Assembly: GCF_000242635.2 (NCBI RefSeq)
Contig: NC_017770.1
Location: 1,116,001 to 1,180,000, forward strand
Source of the DNA: Solitalea canadensis DSM 3403
Lineage (GTDB): Bacteria > Bacteroidota > Bacteroidia > Sphingobacteriales > Sphingobacteriaceae
Direction of reading: 5' to 3'
Length of the DNA: 64,000 nucleotides
Below the pieces are notes generated by a model. The model was not told the origin of the DNA, searched no databases, and saw only the letters and a program-made list of their open reading frames with translations. Position 1 is the first letter of the stretch; every line of letters starts with the position of its first letter. The position numbers and the translations under genes are program-made. Shown piece after piece: positions 26,601-35,206 of this stretch.

Positions 26601-27337
26601 ATAAGAGTAAGGTGCTTAACGTAAAGAACAAATTTAACGGTTTCTTTAATTTCAGCAGAGCAGGGGGAGCCGAAAATATTGAAGGCCATCCAATGAATTC
26701 GGTGTTAACACTTGATTATGCCGGACTAAACGGGCTTGGTCAGCCGACTGTAAGGGATGAAAACGGGAATATTATCGTATTGAGTTATTCTCCGAAGATG
26801 GATATCCCTTTCAGCGCTTTAAGGTTTGCGGGTGTAAATGATCCTAAATATGCCATTGGTTTCAATAATCAATTTTCGCTAGGAGATTTTAGTCTTTCAG
26901 CTTTACTGATGTATTATGGTGGACATGTGGGTTTGATTGCTCCTCCAAGTGTGTTTGACGATAGACCTGTAGACGGAATGCAGAACATGTGGTCTAAACC
27001 GGGCGACGAGCTGCATACTGATATTCCCGGCCTTTCTCCGGCATACGGATCTCCGAAATATTTTGATAACCGACAAGCTTATAATCGAGGACAAAAGTTT
27101 GTTCGTAAGCTCGATTACATTGCCTTGAGAGATGTAACGCTCACCTATAAGATGAAAGATAAGCTGAGCCAAAAAATGGGTATGAATAATACCAGGTTGA
27201 TCTTGCAGGTACAAAATCCGGTTAAACATGTGTTTAGTGGAAATGACGTTGATCCGGAATCGCTTGATTTTGTTTCAGGCAAAAGAGGATTACCGGTTGT
27301 GTCGGCCTTCACCTTCTCATTGTCGACTAACTTTTAA
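23687..27337 (+). CDS. SusC-like TonB-dependent transporter with STN signalling domain
   Basis: 1216 residues from the ATG at 23687. The frame is open 18 codons further back, but only from a TTG. A hydrophobic signal follows a long basic start (about 22-43, ending LLAQS). An STN domain about 46-115 passes the signal to FecR; a carboxypeptidase-regulatory-like domain lies about 128-205. The plug has FTIRGVSTFQAIKKPLIVLNG and ITVLKDAASAAIYGVRASNG, followed by a barrel ending FSLSTNF. It is the transporter of the first sigma/FecR locus, with SusD 58 bases downstream. The ligand is unknown. Confidence 0.95.
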   Translation: MKKSYEEIIHVKNKPKNPLKRKTGLLLLCFMLFSFNLLAQSAEKVSLSVKNVKIPKALDALKKQVPFHLVYNLEELNKHPGVTVNAKSQPLDQVLNELLQGTGLEFTYQKNIIIIGPKETQQNLSGNKIDVKGRVVDEEAQPLAGTTVNIKGSSRSTLTNSNGEFSLSNLDENTTLMVSFLGFTTKELKAREINANGSMKTIQLKTAVAGLTEVSVVSTGYQNIKRSQVAGSYATIDRTTYLQTVPVNGNIINNMEGRMSGLMLNLNQSRSKWSDPNNTSPFTIRGVSTFQAIKKPLIVLNGYPSEVDIETINPYDIESITVLKDAASAAIYGVRASNGVIVINTRKGIENGKPAINFTTALTVMPKPDYSKLNLLTGKNYVDFEKATGINDIENNFMSKDFIDMMNGTYTPVFSITDDLYNGRITQEEADRLYANMAAYDNTEDYKRLFLQNQFLQNYNLNVSGGSPNTTYFVGVNYVNNNGSEKNSNYNKTTVNYKGSFSFSKKINLDVQSIYSNMNSKAAAIPDYFQLKPYQRFQDENGNALPTYFSPFNESYFGFGQSYGTISAARNQENMAMGLYDEFYYPYQEMNESSTTTKSNIYRVQGNLKATIANGLNLELGGVFEKEADNYENYASENAYQTRLMLNYFARKDPASGRPIFGVPQGGVKKTNTNDISSYTLRAQLTYNKTLAQKHDISLLGGFEQRRITSSANLNTAFGYNNKTLTIKPVDLTLLSNYNYSPEYFDVIVPALSYAFDQTQLTDFFNELYADDRFLSFYANGAYTYDERYTLTGSLRIDQSNLFGTDPKFRYTPLWSTGVSWSLDKENFLKESTLINELKLRVAVGYNGNIIKRSGPFNFLTSSVNTYLSNPTVGYAISAPRNNELRWEKTLNFNTGVDFAIADRRLSGTVDFYIKRGEDIFSPIESDPTLGFTNLLTNNASVENRGVDIMLSTINVKSRNFSWQTQLTGSFNKSKVLNVKNKFNGFFNFSRAGGAENIEGHPMNSVLTLDYAGLNGLGQPTVRDENGNIIVLSYSPKMDIPFSALRFAGVNDPKYAIGFNNQFSLGDFSLSALLMYYGGHVGLIAPPSVFDDRPVDGMQNMWSKPGDELHTDIPGLSPAYGSPKYFDNRQAYNRGQKFVRKLDYIALRDVTLTYKMKDKLSQKMGMNNTRLILQVQNPVKHVFSGNDVDPESLDFVSGKRGLPVVSAFTFSLSTNF

Positions 27338-27395
27338 AGCAGCAGATGATCTGCGGGATAAAGTATTGAATGATTGATCATTAAAAAGAAATCAG

Positions 27396-28742
27396 ATGAA
27401 ATTAATCAGATTAGCCACACTCCTTATAGTACCATCCCTGTTGCTGGGAGCATGCAGCAGTTTTCTGGATGTAAAACCCAAAGGAGTAATTATTGCCGAA
27501 ACTATCAGCGACTATGATGGTTTGCTGAATGATGTAGGTGTAATAAATCCGTTTGGACAGAGTATTTGTATGATCTATACAACAGATGATGTTAAAGACG
27601 TATCATTTTCACCTCAAAACCAAACAGCTCCTAAAGGTAATTCGTACTTCTGGAGAGAATACATTAATAATAACAACGATCGCCCGGATGTTTGGGCTGA
27701 TTTTTATAACCGAATTGCCAATTTAAACGTAATTACTGAAGGTGTTCTTTCTGCATCCGACGGTGCCGAACAGCAAAAGAAACAATTATATGCTGAAGCT
27801 GCAGTGGCTAAGGCGTTCAATTATTTCTATTTATTGTCATTCTTTTCACCTGCGTATAGTAAAAGTACAGCTGAAGCTGATTACGGAGTTCCATATGTTA
27901 TCAGTACCGATCAAAGTAAAGCAACACCACAGCGTCCTTCACTTCAACAATCGTTAGATGATTTAACCGGTAATATTTTAGCGGCAATACCTGATCTGCC
28001 CAATCAGAATATTAATAATTCGAGGTTTACTAAAGCATCTGCGTACGGTTTGTTAACACGTATCTATTTATATATGGGTAATTATACCGATGCACTTAAG
28101 TATGCAGATTTGGTGTTAAGATCAGGTGATGCTACTATTCTCAATTATAATAATTTCAGCACAACCAGACTTCCGCACGCTAATAATAGCCCTGAGGAAT
28201 TGTTAGTTCGGTATTGTAATAATATGTCCTTTCACTACTCAGATGAGTTGCTATCTGTTTATAATCTTCCGGCTGATTTACGGATTCAATTATTAGCGAC
28301 ACCAACTGCTAATGGAGGTTATGATTTTGGAGGAGGAACTTCTTACAATCCGAACAGAGGTATTTCTTATGCGGAAATATATTTAACCAAGGCAGAATGT
28401 CTGGCTCGGAATGGTGATATCAATGGTGCATTAGCTATTGTGAATAATACCATTCGTAAAAACCGGATGACACCTGCCGGTTATACAGCGTTAACAGCAG
28501 CAAACAAGGAGGAGGCTATTACTGCAGTGCTTGAAGAGAGAAGAAGAGAGCTGGCCTTTAAAGGAATGCGTTGGAGTGATATGAAACGTTTGGATAAAGA
28601 TGGAAGAATGAAACCGGTGATGCGTTATGCAGCTGATGGAACTGTTTTAGTAACATTAACTCCGGGAAGCACCAATTACACGTTCCAAATCCCTTTACAA
28701 GTTCAGGCATTTAATGCAGGGATGCCACTTAACAAACGATAG
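27396..28742 (+). CDS. SusD/RagB-like nutrient-binding lipoprotein
   Basis: A 448-residue lipoprotein (lipobox LLLGAC, Cys20; then SSFLDVKPKG, the usual SusD opening). The body is TPR-like, with SYAEIYLTKAECLARNGDI and VLEERRRELAFKGMRWSDMKRL near the C-terminus, the family's most conserved block. It partners the SusC encoded upstream. It is somewhat shorter than the usual 500-600 residues, suggesting a small ligand-binding region. Confidence 0.94.
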   Translation: MKLIRLATLLIVPSLLLGACSSFLDVKPKGVIIAETISDYDGLLNDVGVINPFGQSICMIYTTDDVKDVSFSPQNQTAPKGNSYFWREYINNNNDRPDVWADFYNRIANLNVITEGVLSASDGAEQQKKQLYAEAAVAKAFNYFYLLSFFSPAYSKSTAEADYGVPYVISTDQSKATPQRPSLQQSLDDLTGNILAAIPDLPNQNINNSRFTKASAYGLLTRIYLYMGNYTDALKYADLVLRSGDATILNYNNFSTTRLPHANNSPEELLVRYCNNMSFHYSDELLSVYNLPADLRIQLLATPTANGGYDFGGGTSYNPNRGISYAEIYLTKAECLARNGDINGALAIVNNTIRKNRMTPAGYTALTAANKEEAITAVLEERRRELAFKGMRWSDMKRLDKDGRMKPVMRYAADGTVLVTLTPGSTNYTFQIPLQVQAFNAGMPLNKR

Positions 28743-28766
28743 TTTTTAATCTTAAAACAGATAATA

Positions 28767-29972
28767 ATGACCAGATTATTCTTAGTAATCATAAGCATTT
28801 TTATATTTTCTTCATTCAAGCTGGAACCGGGCTTTACCATTTTAGGTTCAATTAGCGGAAACGCTGAAGGGATGAAAGTGTACCTTGAATCTGATGGCTT
28901 TTCAGATTCTAAAAGAATCGATAGTGCCATAATTAGTAATGGTAAATTTAGTCTAAAAGGTACGCTAAAGTCATCTGCTTTATGCAGAGTGATTATCGAC
29001 AGAACCCCAAAAGGGCAAAAATCAGCTCAAAGTAACTGGTTGATGAGCAGGTTCTATCTGGAGAATTCAGCGATCACTTTCAGTGGACATATGGATAGTT
29101 TACCTACTTATTATTATAATAAGAACAGGGTAGTAAGGAAACCAGTTATTACCGGTTCTGAGCCACAACGTCTTTTAGAAGAATTTGAAGCATCAATAGT
29201 CGACCTACGTAAACAACAAAGAGCTTTAAACGATGAGTATATGAAAGTATATCATCTTCCGGCTATCTCAGGTACTTTTAATACCAGGGAAGGTGTTAGC
29301 CTTTACAGAAAAGAAAAAGAAGTTTCGAAGCAGGTAAGAAAAGAAGTCTGGAAGTTTATTCAGGAAAACTCATCATCGGTAGTGGCGTTTGATAAAGCCA
29401 GAGAATATTTTTATGGTTTGGAAGTACAGCTTACCATTGCTGAAATTGACAGCTTAATCACGATTGTTGAGTCGGGTTATAAGAATGCTGAGCAAGTAGC
29501 AACATTTAAAAAGGAAGCAGAAGTAGCAAAGAAAACTGCTATTGGAGTAAAATACCAGGATATGGCTTTGCTAAATCAGGACGGTAAAAAGTTGTTGATT
29601 TCAAGTCAGTTTCCTAAAGGAGGTTATACTTTATTAGAGTTTTGGGCCTCGTGGTGCGGTCCTTGCCGTGGCGAAATTCCTCATTTAAGAGAGGTTAATA
29701 AACACTATAAAGACAAGGGTTTTACGATTGTTAGCATTTCAATTGACGAAAAAGAGCAGGCCTGGAAAAAAGCGATGAAAGAGGAGAATATGATATGGCC
29801 TCAATTGAACGATAGAGGTGGTTTCAAAGGCGAAAGTGTTAAAGCTTATAACATTACAGGCGTTCCTTATTGTTTGTTACTCGACAAGGAAGGCAAAATT
29901 ATACAGGTGGGTTTGCGAGGAGCTGGTCTTGATGCTGCGTTGGAAGATATTTACGGTACAGTAGAAAACTAA
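28767..29972 (+). CDS. Secreted thioredoxin-like (TlpA/ResA) protein with N-terminal DUF4369-like domain
   Basis: A 401-residue exported protein. The N-terminal hydrophobic stretch is a signal peptide. Residues about 24-125 resemble DUF4369 (SISGNAEGMKVYLESDGFSD, DSAIISNGKFSLKG). A helical linker follows. Residues about 265-400 are a TlpA/ResA thioredoxin fold with active site WCGPC (Cys297, Cys300), SIDEKEQAWKKAM and the cis-proline loop ITGVPYCLLLD. It would reduce or exchange disulfides in the periplasm. It closes the SusCD operon (24-base gap), and an analogous gene closes the second FecR locus. Confidence 0.9.
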   Translation: MTRLFLVIISIFIFSSFKLEPGFTILGSISGNAEGMKVYLESDGFSDSKRIDSAIISNGKFSLKGTLKSSALCRVIIDRTPKGQKSAQSNWLMSRFYLENSAITFSGHMDSLPTYYYNKNRVVRKPVITGSEPQRLLEEFEASIVDLRKQQRALNDEYMKVYHLPAISGTFNTREGVSLYRKEKEVSKQVRKEVWKFIQENSSSVVAFDKAREYFYGLEVQLTIAEIDSLITIVESGYKNAEQVATFKKEAEVAKKTAIGVKYQDMALLNQDGKKLLISSQFPKGGYTLLEFWASWCGPCRGEIPHLREVNKHYKDKGFTIVSISIDEKEQAWKKAMKEENMIWPQLNDRGGFKGESVKAYNITGVPYCLLLDKEGKIIQVGLRGAGLDAALEDIYGTVEN

Positions 29973-30106
29973 TCCTAAAATCTTCCTATTAATGCAATGA
30001 AATAGAAAAACAGCGTAAGATTGCCTGATCACATAATACAGCACTGGGAACTGTTGTTAAGGGATAGTCAACTAAAAATCTTCATGTAACCTAAATCAAT
30101 AATGGG

Positions 30107-30138
30107 CCGGCAGTCGGGATAACCCCTGCCGGTTTTTT
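30107..30138 (+). terminator. Intrinsic terminator of the first sigma/FecR/SusCD locus
   Basis: CCGGCAG (30107-30113) pairs perfectly with CTGCCGG (30126-30132) and is followed by TTTTTT (30133-30138). It lies 135 bases after the thioredoxin-like gene and before the YqiJ-like gene. Confidence 0.85.
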
Positions 30139-30217
30139 AGTTGTCAACTGAATGTTAATTACTATCATTTTGAAATAATTTAAATATATGTAGTTTCACA
30201 GCGTTGATTTTTGAATT

Positions 30218-30817
30218 ATGACATTTACCTTATTATCAGCTTTTAATGGTTGGTGGACAAGCCACACCACAATTGAGCAAGTTTTATGGATCACTGCCGT
30301 TTTAGCAACTATTTTATTGGCGGTACAAGCATTGATTGGATTTGGTGGAGGCGATCATGATGATGCCTTCGGACATGTGGAAGAAGCTTCAGCCGCAGAT
30401 TCGGGTATCGATTACCAGTTTATTACGGTAAAAAACCTGCTGGCTTTTTTTGCGATGTTCGGATGGTCGGGGCTAGGGGTTTACAGTTCAACTCACAATC
30501 CTGTAACATCACTTGTTGTTGCTCTTGTAGCCGGACTTATTACTATGTTTTTAATGGCCTGGATCTTTAAACAAATGAATAAGCTACAGGTTGACGGAAC
30601 TATGGATATTAAAACGGCAATTGGAAAAGGCGCCGAAGTTTACCTTAAAATACCTGCCAACAGAAGTGGAAAGGGAAAAGTACACGTAACAATTCAATCC
30701 TCATTACGTGAGTTAGATGCTATTACCGATGATGCAACCGATATAAATACCGGCGACATGGTATTTATCAAAGAAGTTTTAGCAAGCGACCTGCTTATAG
30801 TAGCAAAACACAATTAA
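30218..30817 (+). CDS. YqiJ/NfeD-like membrane protein
   Basis: A 199-residue inner membrane protein with three hydrophobic segments (about 18-43, 68-86 and 90-113) and a soluble C-terminal beta domain (about 125-199) of the OB-fold type found in NfeD/YqiJ proteins (GAEVYLKIPANRSGKGKVHV, INTGDMVFIKEV). These proteins work with flotillins in membrane organisation. The flotillin gene begins 42 bases downstream, the same order as E. coli yqiJ-yqiK. An acidic-His loop, GGGDHDDAFGH, lies after the first helix. The start is supported by the hydrophobic N-terminus. Confidence 0.85.
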   Translation: MTFTLLSAFNGWWTSHTTIEQVLWITAVLATILLAVQALIGFGGGDHDDAFGHVEEASAADSGIDYQFITVKNLLAFFAMFGWSGLGVYSSTHNPVTSLVVALVAGLITMFLMAWIFKQMNKLQVDGTMDIKTAIGKGAEVYLKIPANRSGKGKVHVTIQSSLRELDAITDDATDINTGDMVFIKEVLASDLLIVAKHN

Positions 30818-30859
30818 TCAGTAATTTATTCTTATTAAATACATTAAATCCAACCAGCT

Positions 30860-32425
30860 ATGGAGTACATGTTTATTGGGATCATTGTCCTCGTTGTTTT
30901 TATTTTTTTATTGCTTGTTTCACTCTTTAAACGTTACAAGCGTTGTCCGTCAGACAAAGTATTAGTGGTTTATGGTAAAGTTGGATCAGATGCCGATGGA
31001 AATAAGTCAGCTAAATGTATTCACGGTGGAGCAGCATTCATCATGCCTATCATTCAGGATTATGCATTCCTGGATCTTACACCCATTTCAATTGAAGTAA
31101 ATTTAACCAATGCACTGAGCAAGCAAAACATTCGTGTGGATGTACCATCACGCTTTATGGTTGGTGTTTCAACTGAACATGGAGTTATGCAAAATGCTGC
31201 TGAACGTTTGTTAGGTATGCAACAAGCACAGATTCATGATCTGGCAAAAGATATTATCCTTGGTCAAATGCGCTTGGTAGTGGCCATGATGGATATTGAA
31301 GAAATTAATAATAATCGTGATAAATTCTTAACCAATATTGCAGGAAGCGTTGAAGCAGAGCTGAAAAAAATCGGCTTAAAAATGATTAACGTAAACGTAA
31401 CCGACATTAAAGATGAAAGCGGTTATATTGAGGCGTTGGGTAAAGAAGCCGCTGCAAAGGCGATTAACGAAGCAAAAGTTAGCGTAGCAGAACAAGAACG
31501 TCATGGTGAAATTGGTAAAACCCAAGCTGAGAAAGACCGTGATATTAAGATAGCGGAAACTTACCGCGACCGTGATATTCAGGTAGCAGTTGCGACAAAA
31601 GATAAAGAAGTTTCTATTGCGGCGGCTAAGAGAGATGAAAGTATCGGTAAAGTTGAGGCCGACAGAGATACCCGTGTGAAAACGGCTGAAGCTAATGCCA
31701 TTGCAGTAAAAGGAGAAAACCTTTCGCGTATTGAAATTGCCAATTCGGAAGCTGAAAAACGTGAACGTGAAGCTGAAGCGTTGAAAAGAGCAACTTCAGC
31801 CGAAAAGGTTCAGTCGGCAAAAGCCTTGGAAGAGGCTTATGAAGCAGAAAGAAGAGCGGAAGAAGCCCGTGCGCAAAGAGATCGAGCATCTCAAAATGCA
31901 AATATCGTTGTTGCTGCAGAGATTCAAAAGCAACGCGCTATCATCGAAGCTCAGGCTGAAGCCGAAAAAATCCGTGAGAAAGCAAAAGGAGAGGCCGACG
32001 CAATTTTTGCAAAAATGGAAGCCGAAGCAAAAGGTATGTTCGAGATCCTTACTAAACAAGCCGAAGGTATGGATAAGATCGTTAAAGCAGCCGGAAATAA
32101 TTCTAAAGATGCGGTATTGTTACTAATTGCAGATAAGTTACCAGAGCTGGTTAGATTACAAACTGAGGCGATCAAAAATATCAAGATCGATAAAGTTACT
32201 GTTTGGGAAAATGGTAAAGGCAATGGTGACGGACAATCATCAACCGCCGGCTTCATTTCAGGCCTATATAAAGCTGTTCCACCATTAACCGACATGTTTA
32301 ACATGGCAGGTATGAACTTACCGGAATACTTGGGTAAGAAACAACCGAATGGAATTGAACTTCCTAAACCACCGCAAGTTAACGGCGATGATAAGGGGAA
32401 AGATAAGCCGGAAGTGACGGAGTAA
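30860..32425 (+). CDS. Flotillin-family SPFH protein (YqiK/FloT-like)
   Basis: 521 residues. A single N-terminal membrane helix (about 3-23) precedes an SPFH/band-7 domain (about 30-200: DVPSRFMVGVSTEHGVMQNA, LKKIGLKMINVNVTDIKDES). A long coiled coil follows (about 205-400), full of charged repeats such as AEAEKIREKAKGEADA, as in flotillins. The tail is Gly/Pro-rich. Flotillins form oligomeric scaffolds that order membrane microdomains. It forms a two-gene operon with the YqiJ-like protein. The coiled coil is the part most likely to attract false matches; the SPFH domain carries the assignment. Confidence 0.95.
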   Translation: MEYMFIGIIVLVVFIFLLLVSLFKRYKRCPSDKVLVVYGKVGSDADGNKSAKCIHGGAAFIMPIIQDYAFLDLTPISIEVNLTNALSKQNIRVDVPSRFMVGVSTEHGVMQNAAERLLGMQQAQIHDLAKDIILGQMRLVVAMMDIEEINNNRDKFLTNIAGSVEAELKKIGLKMINVNVTDIKDESGYIEALGKEAAAKAINEAKVSVAEQERHGEIGKTQAEKDRDIKIAETYRDRDIQVAVATKDKEVSIAAAKRDESIGKVEADRDTRVKTAEANAIAVKGENLSRIEIANSEAEKREREAEALKRATSAEKVQSAKALEEAYEAERRAEEARAQRDRASQNANIVVAAEIQKQRAIIEAQAEAEKIREKAKGEADAIFAKMEAEAKGMFEILTKQAEGMDKIVKAAGNNSKDAVLLLIADKLPELVRLQTEAIKNIKIDKVTVWENGKGNGDGQSSTAGFISGLYKAVPPLTDMFNMAGMNLPEYLGKKQPNGIELPKPPQVNGDDKGKDKPEVTE

Positions 32426-32438
32426 AGGGTTTTAAAAG

Positions 32439-32473
32439 AAACGGGTGATAATGGAAATTGTTGCCCGTTTTTT
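32439..32473 (+). terminator. Terminator after the flotillin gene
   Basis: AAACGGG (32439-32445) pairs with CCCGTTT (32464-32470), followed by further T residues (TTTTTT across 32468-32473). The loop is 18 bases. It begins 14 bases after the flotillin stop. Confidence 0.65.
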
Positions 32474-32495
32474 CTGGGATACTAAGTGGGTAATA

Positions 32496-32728
32496 ATGGG
32501 GTTTAGTAAAGCTAAAAATCATTGTTGCTATTCTTATGGTTTTGATTTTTCTAAAGATGAAGACTTGTATGAAAAGATAGTCAAACCATTTAATGTATGC
32601 TTGTGTTGCGTTTTTCATATGGAGTTGATGATACATTGTATGGTACAGATTGTTTTACAGCATATCGAAAGGAGTGGATTGATGCAGGATTGACTTTTTG
32701 TGGCAAACTTTATCCAATTAACGTATGA
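32496..32728 (+). pseudogene. Decayed small gene between flotillin and the IS element
   Basis: From an ATG at 32496 the frame reads MGFSKAKNHCCYSYGFDFSK, then YEKIVKPFNVC, and degrades. From 32615 a second frame reads SYGVDDTLYGTDCFTAYRKE, then WIDAGLTFCGKLYPINV, to a stop at 32726. Joining the frames near 32600-32620 gives a protein-like sequence of about 75 residues, so a frameshift is the simplest reading. No family is recognised. It lies just before an IS256 element. Confidence 0.45.
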
Positions 32729-32830
32729 AAAAGAGGGAATAAGAGTGTTAAGAAGCTTACCTAAGTGGAAAGTCGGTAAATGTAATGGAAAAGCCGTGCC
32801 TGTTTTAATTCTTTTTCGAGGGTGGAAAAT

Positions 32831-32879
32831 AAACTGTGTCAAATGTTAGAAAGAATTAAGACCTTTAACACAGTTTTTT
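32831..32879 (+). terminator. Hairpin and T-run formed by the left IS end, just before the transposase ATG
   Basis: AAACTGTGT (32831-32839, in the left terminal repeat) has an exact inverted copy ACACAGTTT (32868-32876). The latter runs into TTTTTT and then the ATG at 32880. In RNA read in from outside, this 9-bp stem plus U-run would terminate transcription or hide the start, so it could protect the host from read-through expression of the transposase. Confidence 0.55.
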
Positions 32880-34100
32880 ATGGAAACACCAGAATTTGAT
32901 TTAGAGTTTATTAAGAAGAAAGCCTTGGAGCAGTTTCGCTCAGGTAAGTCTCTGTATGGCAAAGAAGGGGCATTCGCACCATTGCTGAAACATTTTTTAG
33001 AAGCCGCCTTGCAAGCAGAGTTAGAGGGCCATTTGGATGAGGAGGAACGCAACTCGGGCAATCGGAAGAATGGCAAAGGCCAAAAGCAACTCAAAACGTC
33101 CGATGGAACGCTGACCATCGAGACTCCCCGCGACCGAACCGGCACCTTTGAACCCGAACTGATCCGAAAACGGGAAACCATCCTGGCCGAAAGCCTAGAG
33201 TCTAAGATACTGGGGATGTACGGCCTGGGGATGAGCTTCCGGGACATCTCCAAACACATCAAGGATATGTATGACACGGACATCTCCCACGCCACCCTGA
33301 GCGCCATTACCGACAAGATCCGCCCGCAGATAAAAGAATGGCAAAGCCGTCCTTTGGAAGAACTGTACACTATCGTTTGGCTGGATGCCATGCATTATAA
33401 GGTGAAAGAAGATAACCGGGTGGTATCGCGGGCTGTTTACAACATTCTGGGCATCAATCGTTATGGTAAAAAAGAGCTATTGGGCATGTACGTCTCGCAA
33501 AGTGAAGGCGCCAATTTCTGGCTGGGCGTACTGACCGATTTAAAGAACCGTGGAGTCAGCGACATCCTGATCGCCTGCATTGATAACTTAAAAGGCTTTG
33601 CAGAAGCCATTAACGCTGTTTTTACCGAAACAGAAGTACAAACCTGCATCGTTCATCAAATCCGCAACAGTCTGAAATACGTGGCCTCTAAAGATCAAAA
33701 AGAGTTCATGAAAGACCTGAAGCCTGTTTACCAGGCTGTAAACAAAGATCTGGCCGAATTACGGCTGGAGGAACTGGAGGAGAAATGGGGCAGGAAGTAT
33801 CCGGTGGTCTTGCAGTCCTGGCGCCATAACTGGGAAAAGCTTAGTACGTATTTCAAATACGATGTGGCTATCCGACGTTTGATCTATACGACCAATACCA
33901 TTGAAGGCTTTCATCGGCAGGTACGCAAAGTGACCAAAACCAAAGGCGCCTTCACCTCGGACACGGCCCTGATCAAATTGATTTATCTGGCCCATGGCAA
34001 CATCAGCCAGAAATGGACCATGCCGCTGACCAACTGGGCCCAAACCGCCTCTCACCTGGCCATTTGGTTTGATGGAAGAATGAAGTTAGATTTGAACTAA
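32880..34100 (+). CDS. IS256/mutator-family transposase
   Basis: A full-length 406-residue transposase of the IS256 (mutator-like) family with an RNase-H-type catalytic core. The DDE residues are visible: Asp169 in VWLDAMHYKV, Asp235 in IACIDNLKGF and Glu342 in TNTIEGFHRQ. Also typical are the N-terminal block ELEGHLDEEERNSGNRKNGK and CIVHQIRNSLKYV before the last acidic residue. No frameshift is seen, so it may be active. The start directly follows the hairpin and T-run of the left IS end. The opposite strand is open for 181 codons within the gene, a shadow of its base composition. Confidence 0.95.
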   Translation: METPEFDLEFIKKKALEQFRSGKSLYGKEGAFAPLLKHFLEAALQAELEGHLDEEERNSGNRKNGKGQKQLKTSDGTLTIETPRDRTGTFEPELIRKRETILAESLESKILGMYGLGMSFRDISKHIKDMYDTDISHATLSAITDKIRPQIKEWQSRPLEELYTIVWLDAMHYKVKEDNRVVSRAVYNILGINRYGKKELLGMYVSQSEGANFWLGVLTDLKNRGVSDILIACIDNLKGFAEAINAVFTETEVQTCIVHQIRNSLKYVASKDQKEFMKDLKPVYQAVNKDLAELRLEELEEKWGRKYPVVLQSWRHNWEKLSTYFKYDVAIRRLIYTTNTIEGFHRQVRKVTKTKGAFTSDTALIKLIYLAHGNISQKWTMPLTNWAQTASHLAIWFDGRMKLDLN

Positions 34101-34234
34101 CAAACAAAGGTGTTGAAATATGGAAAACTCGAAAAGAGTTTACCACATTCCAACTCCTCAACAATAACAATAATAATGGTTGACACAGTTTATTTTACAG
34201 ACCCTTTTTTCCGGTGCATTTTTAAATACTATAA

Positions 34235-34759
34235 ATGAAGGTTTTTCTTTCCAAAATTAAGAGCTCCTTTAATATTTTCCTACTTATTGTAGTTCTGCTT
34301 CTTACAGGTGGACTAATCATTCTTTTCTTACCACTAATTCTATTGATGAGTAGTACTGAAAACAGTAGGTACAATGTTAATAGGAGAGCCTATCGGTCGT
34401 ATTTAAACTCAATTACAGGTACTAAATTCTTTTGTTATAATAATAGAACCAATAGCCAGGAATTTATAGAACGAAACATTTTACCCAATTTACCTTCGGA
34501 TGTGCAATTAATCTACCTGGATGGAAAAACGCCATTGTCAGATTATGATGATGAATATATTTCTATGATGCTTTACCGAATCAAAGACCGTGGTGGTTTT
34601 CCTTATTTATTAAAAGTAGTTGATGGAGAGCTTATGGATTGCTCAGTCAACAATGAGTTTTACAATGTTCTCAATCAAAATAAAAGCTTTGATAAACTTT
34701 TTAAACAAATAAATAGCTTTTATGGTAGTGAGTTGAGTAATGAACGGAACCTGAATTAA
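34235..34759 (+). CDS. Membrane-anchored protein of unknown function
   Basis: 174 residues. A basic N-terminus is followed by a long hydrophobic stretch (about 12-40) that could make one or two tight membrane passes. The soluble remainder is mixed alpha/beta with RRAYRSYLNSITGTKFFCY, DVQLIYLDGKTPLSDYDDEY and GGFPYLLKVVDGELMDCSVN. I do not recognise a family. It lies 38 bases to the right of the IS element, which may have separated it from its original promoter. Confidence 0.65.
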   Translation: MKVFLSKIKSSFNIFLLIVVLLLTGGLIILFLPLILLMSSTENSRYNVNRRAYRSYLNSITGTKFFCYNNRTNSQEFIERNILPNLPSDVQLIYLDGKTPLSDYDDEYISMMLYRIKDRGGFPYLLKVVDGELMDCSVNNEFYNVLNQNKSFDKLFKQINSFYGSELSNERNLN

Positions 34760-35206
34760 TCTTTCTTTTCACTTAATACTAGTTCATTATTCCCCCGTTG
34801 TTGAAAGTGTCAAGCAATCGCGTCACTTTCAACTATAAATAAAACAGAAGACTCCGTCTGGCCGACAGCACAAAAAGATTCAATAAAAGAAACAAACAAA
34901 ACCATTCGAAATAATGCCAAACGAATATAAGAGCTTCATTCTGATTTGAATAAGGCTTTTTTGGTATGAAACTATCCCTACAAAGCTTACTAAATATAAA
35001 ATAAATGTTAGTAAAACTTTTTTAAATAATTAAAAAGCTCTTCTTTTGTTTTAGACAAGATATTGAAGGTAATCGATTTGATATACTACTTAGTCAATAT
35101 CTTTAAACTATTTGCTAAAACGTTTTTATTGAAATTTTAAGCACCAACCAAATTTATGAATCAACCTACTGAGTGGTATTCCGCAGTTGGTTAATGATTA
35201 TCAATT
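34760..35206. other. Intergenic region before the hexosaminidase gene
   Basis: 447 AT-rich bases. The only structure seen is a 10-bp inverted repeat GTTGAAAGTG (34800-34809) / CACTTTCAAC (34824-34833) with a 14-base loop. It lies 40 bases after the preceding stop and may be a terminator without a good T-run. No gene or clear promoter is recognised in the rest. Confidence 0.5.

Larger units (their letters stand above)
32826..34196 (+). mobile_element. IS256-family insertion sequence, complete
   Basis: About 1.37 kb bounded by inverted ends: AAAATAAACTGTGTCAA at 32826-32842 and its exact complement at 34180-34196; the core common to typical ends may be the 12 bases AAACTGTGTCAA. It carries one intact transposase gene. 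The element is clearly richer in G and C than its neighbours, which points to transfer from elsewhere. No 8-9 bp target duplication is seen at either choice of ends, so either the insertion is old or one flank has been rearranged. Its left flank is a decayed gene. Confidence 0.88.

Noticed and set aside
32846-33391. 181-codon minus-strand frame inside the IS element
   Set aside because: It is antisense to the conserved transposase N-terminus, which fully explains the sequence; Ser/Arg-rich shadow of a GC-richer gene.
32826-34196. Target-site duplication for the IS256 element
   Set aside because: Eight or nine bases on either side of both possible ends do not match, so none is claimed.
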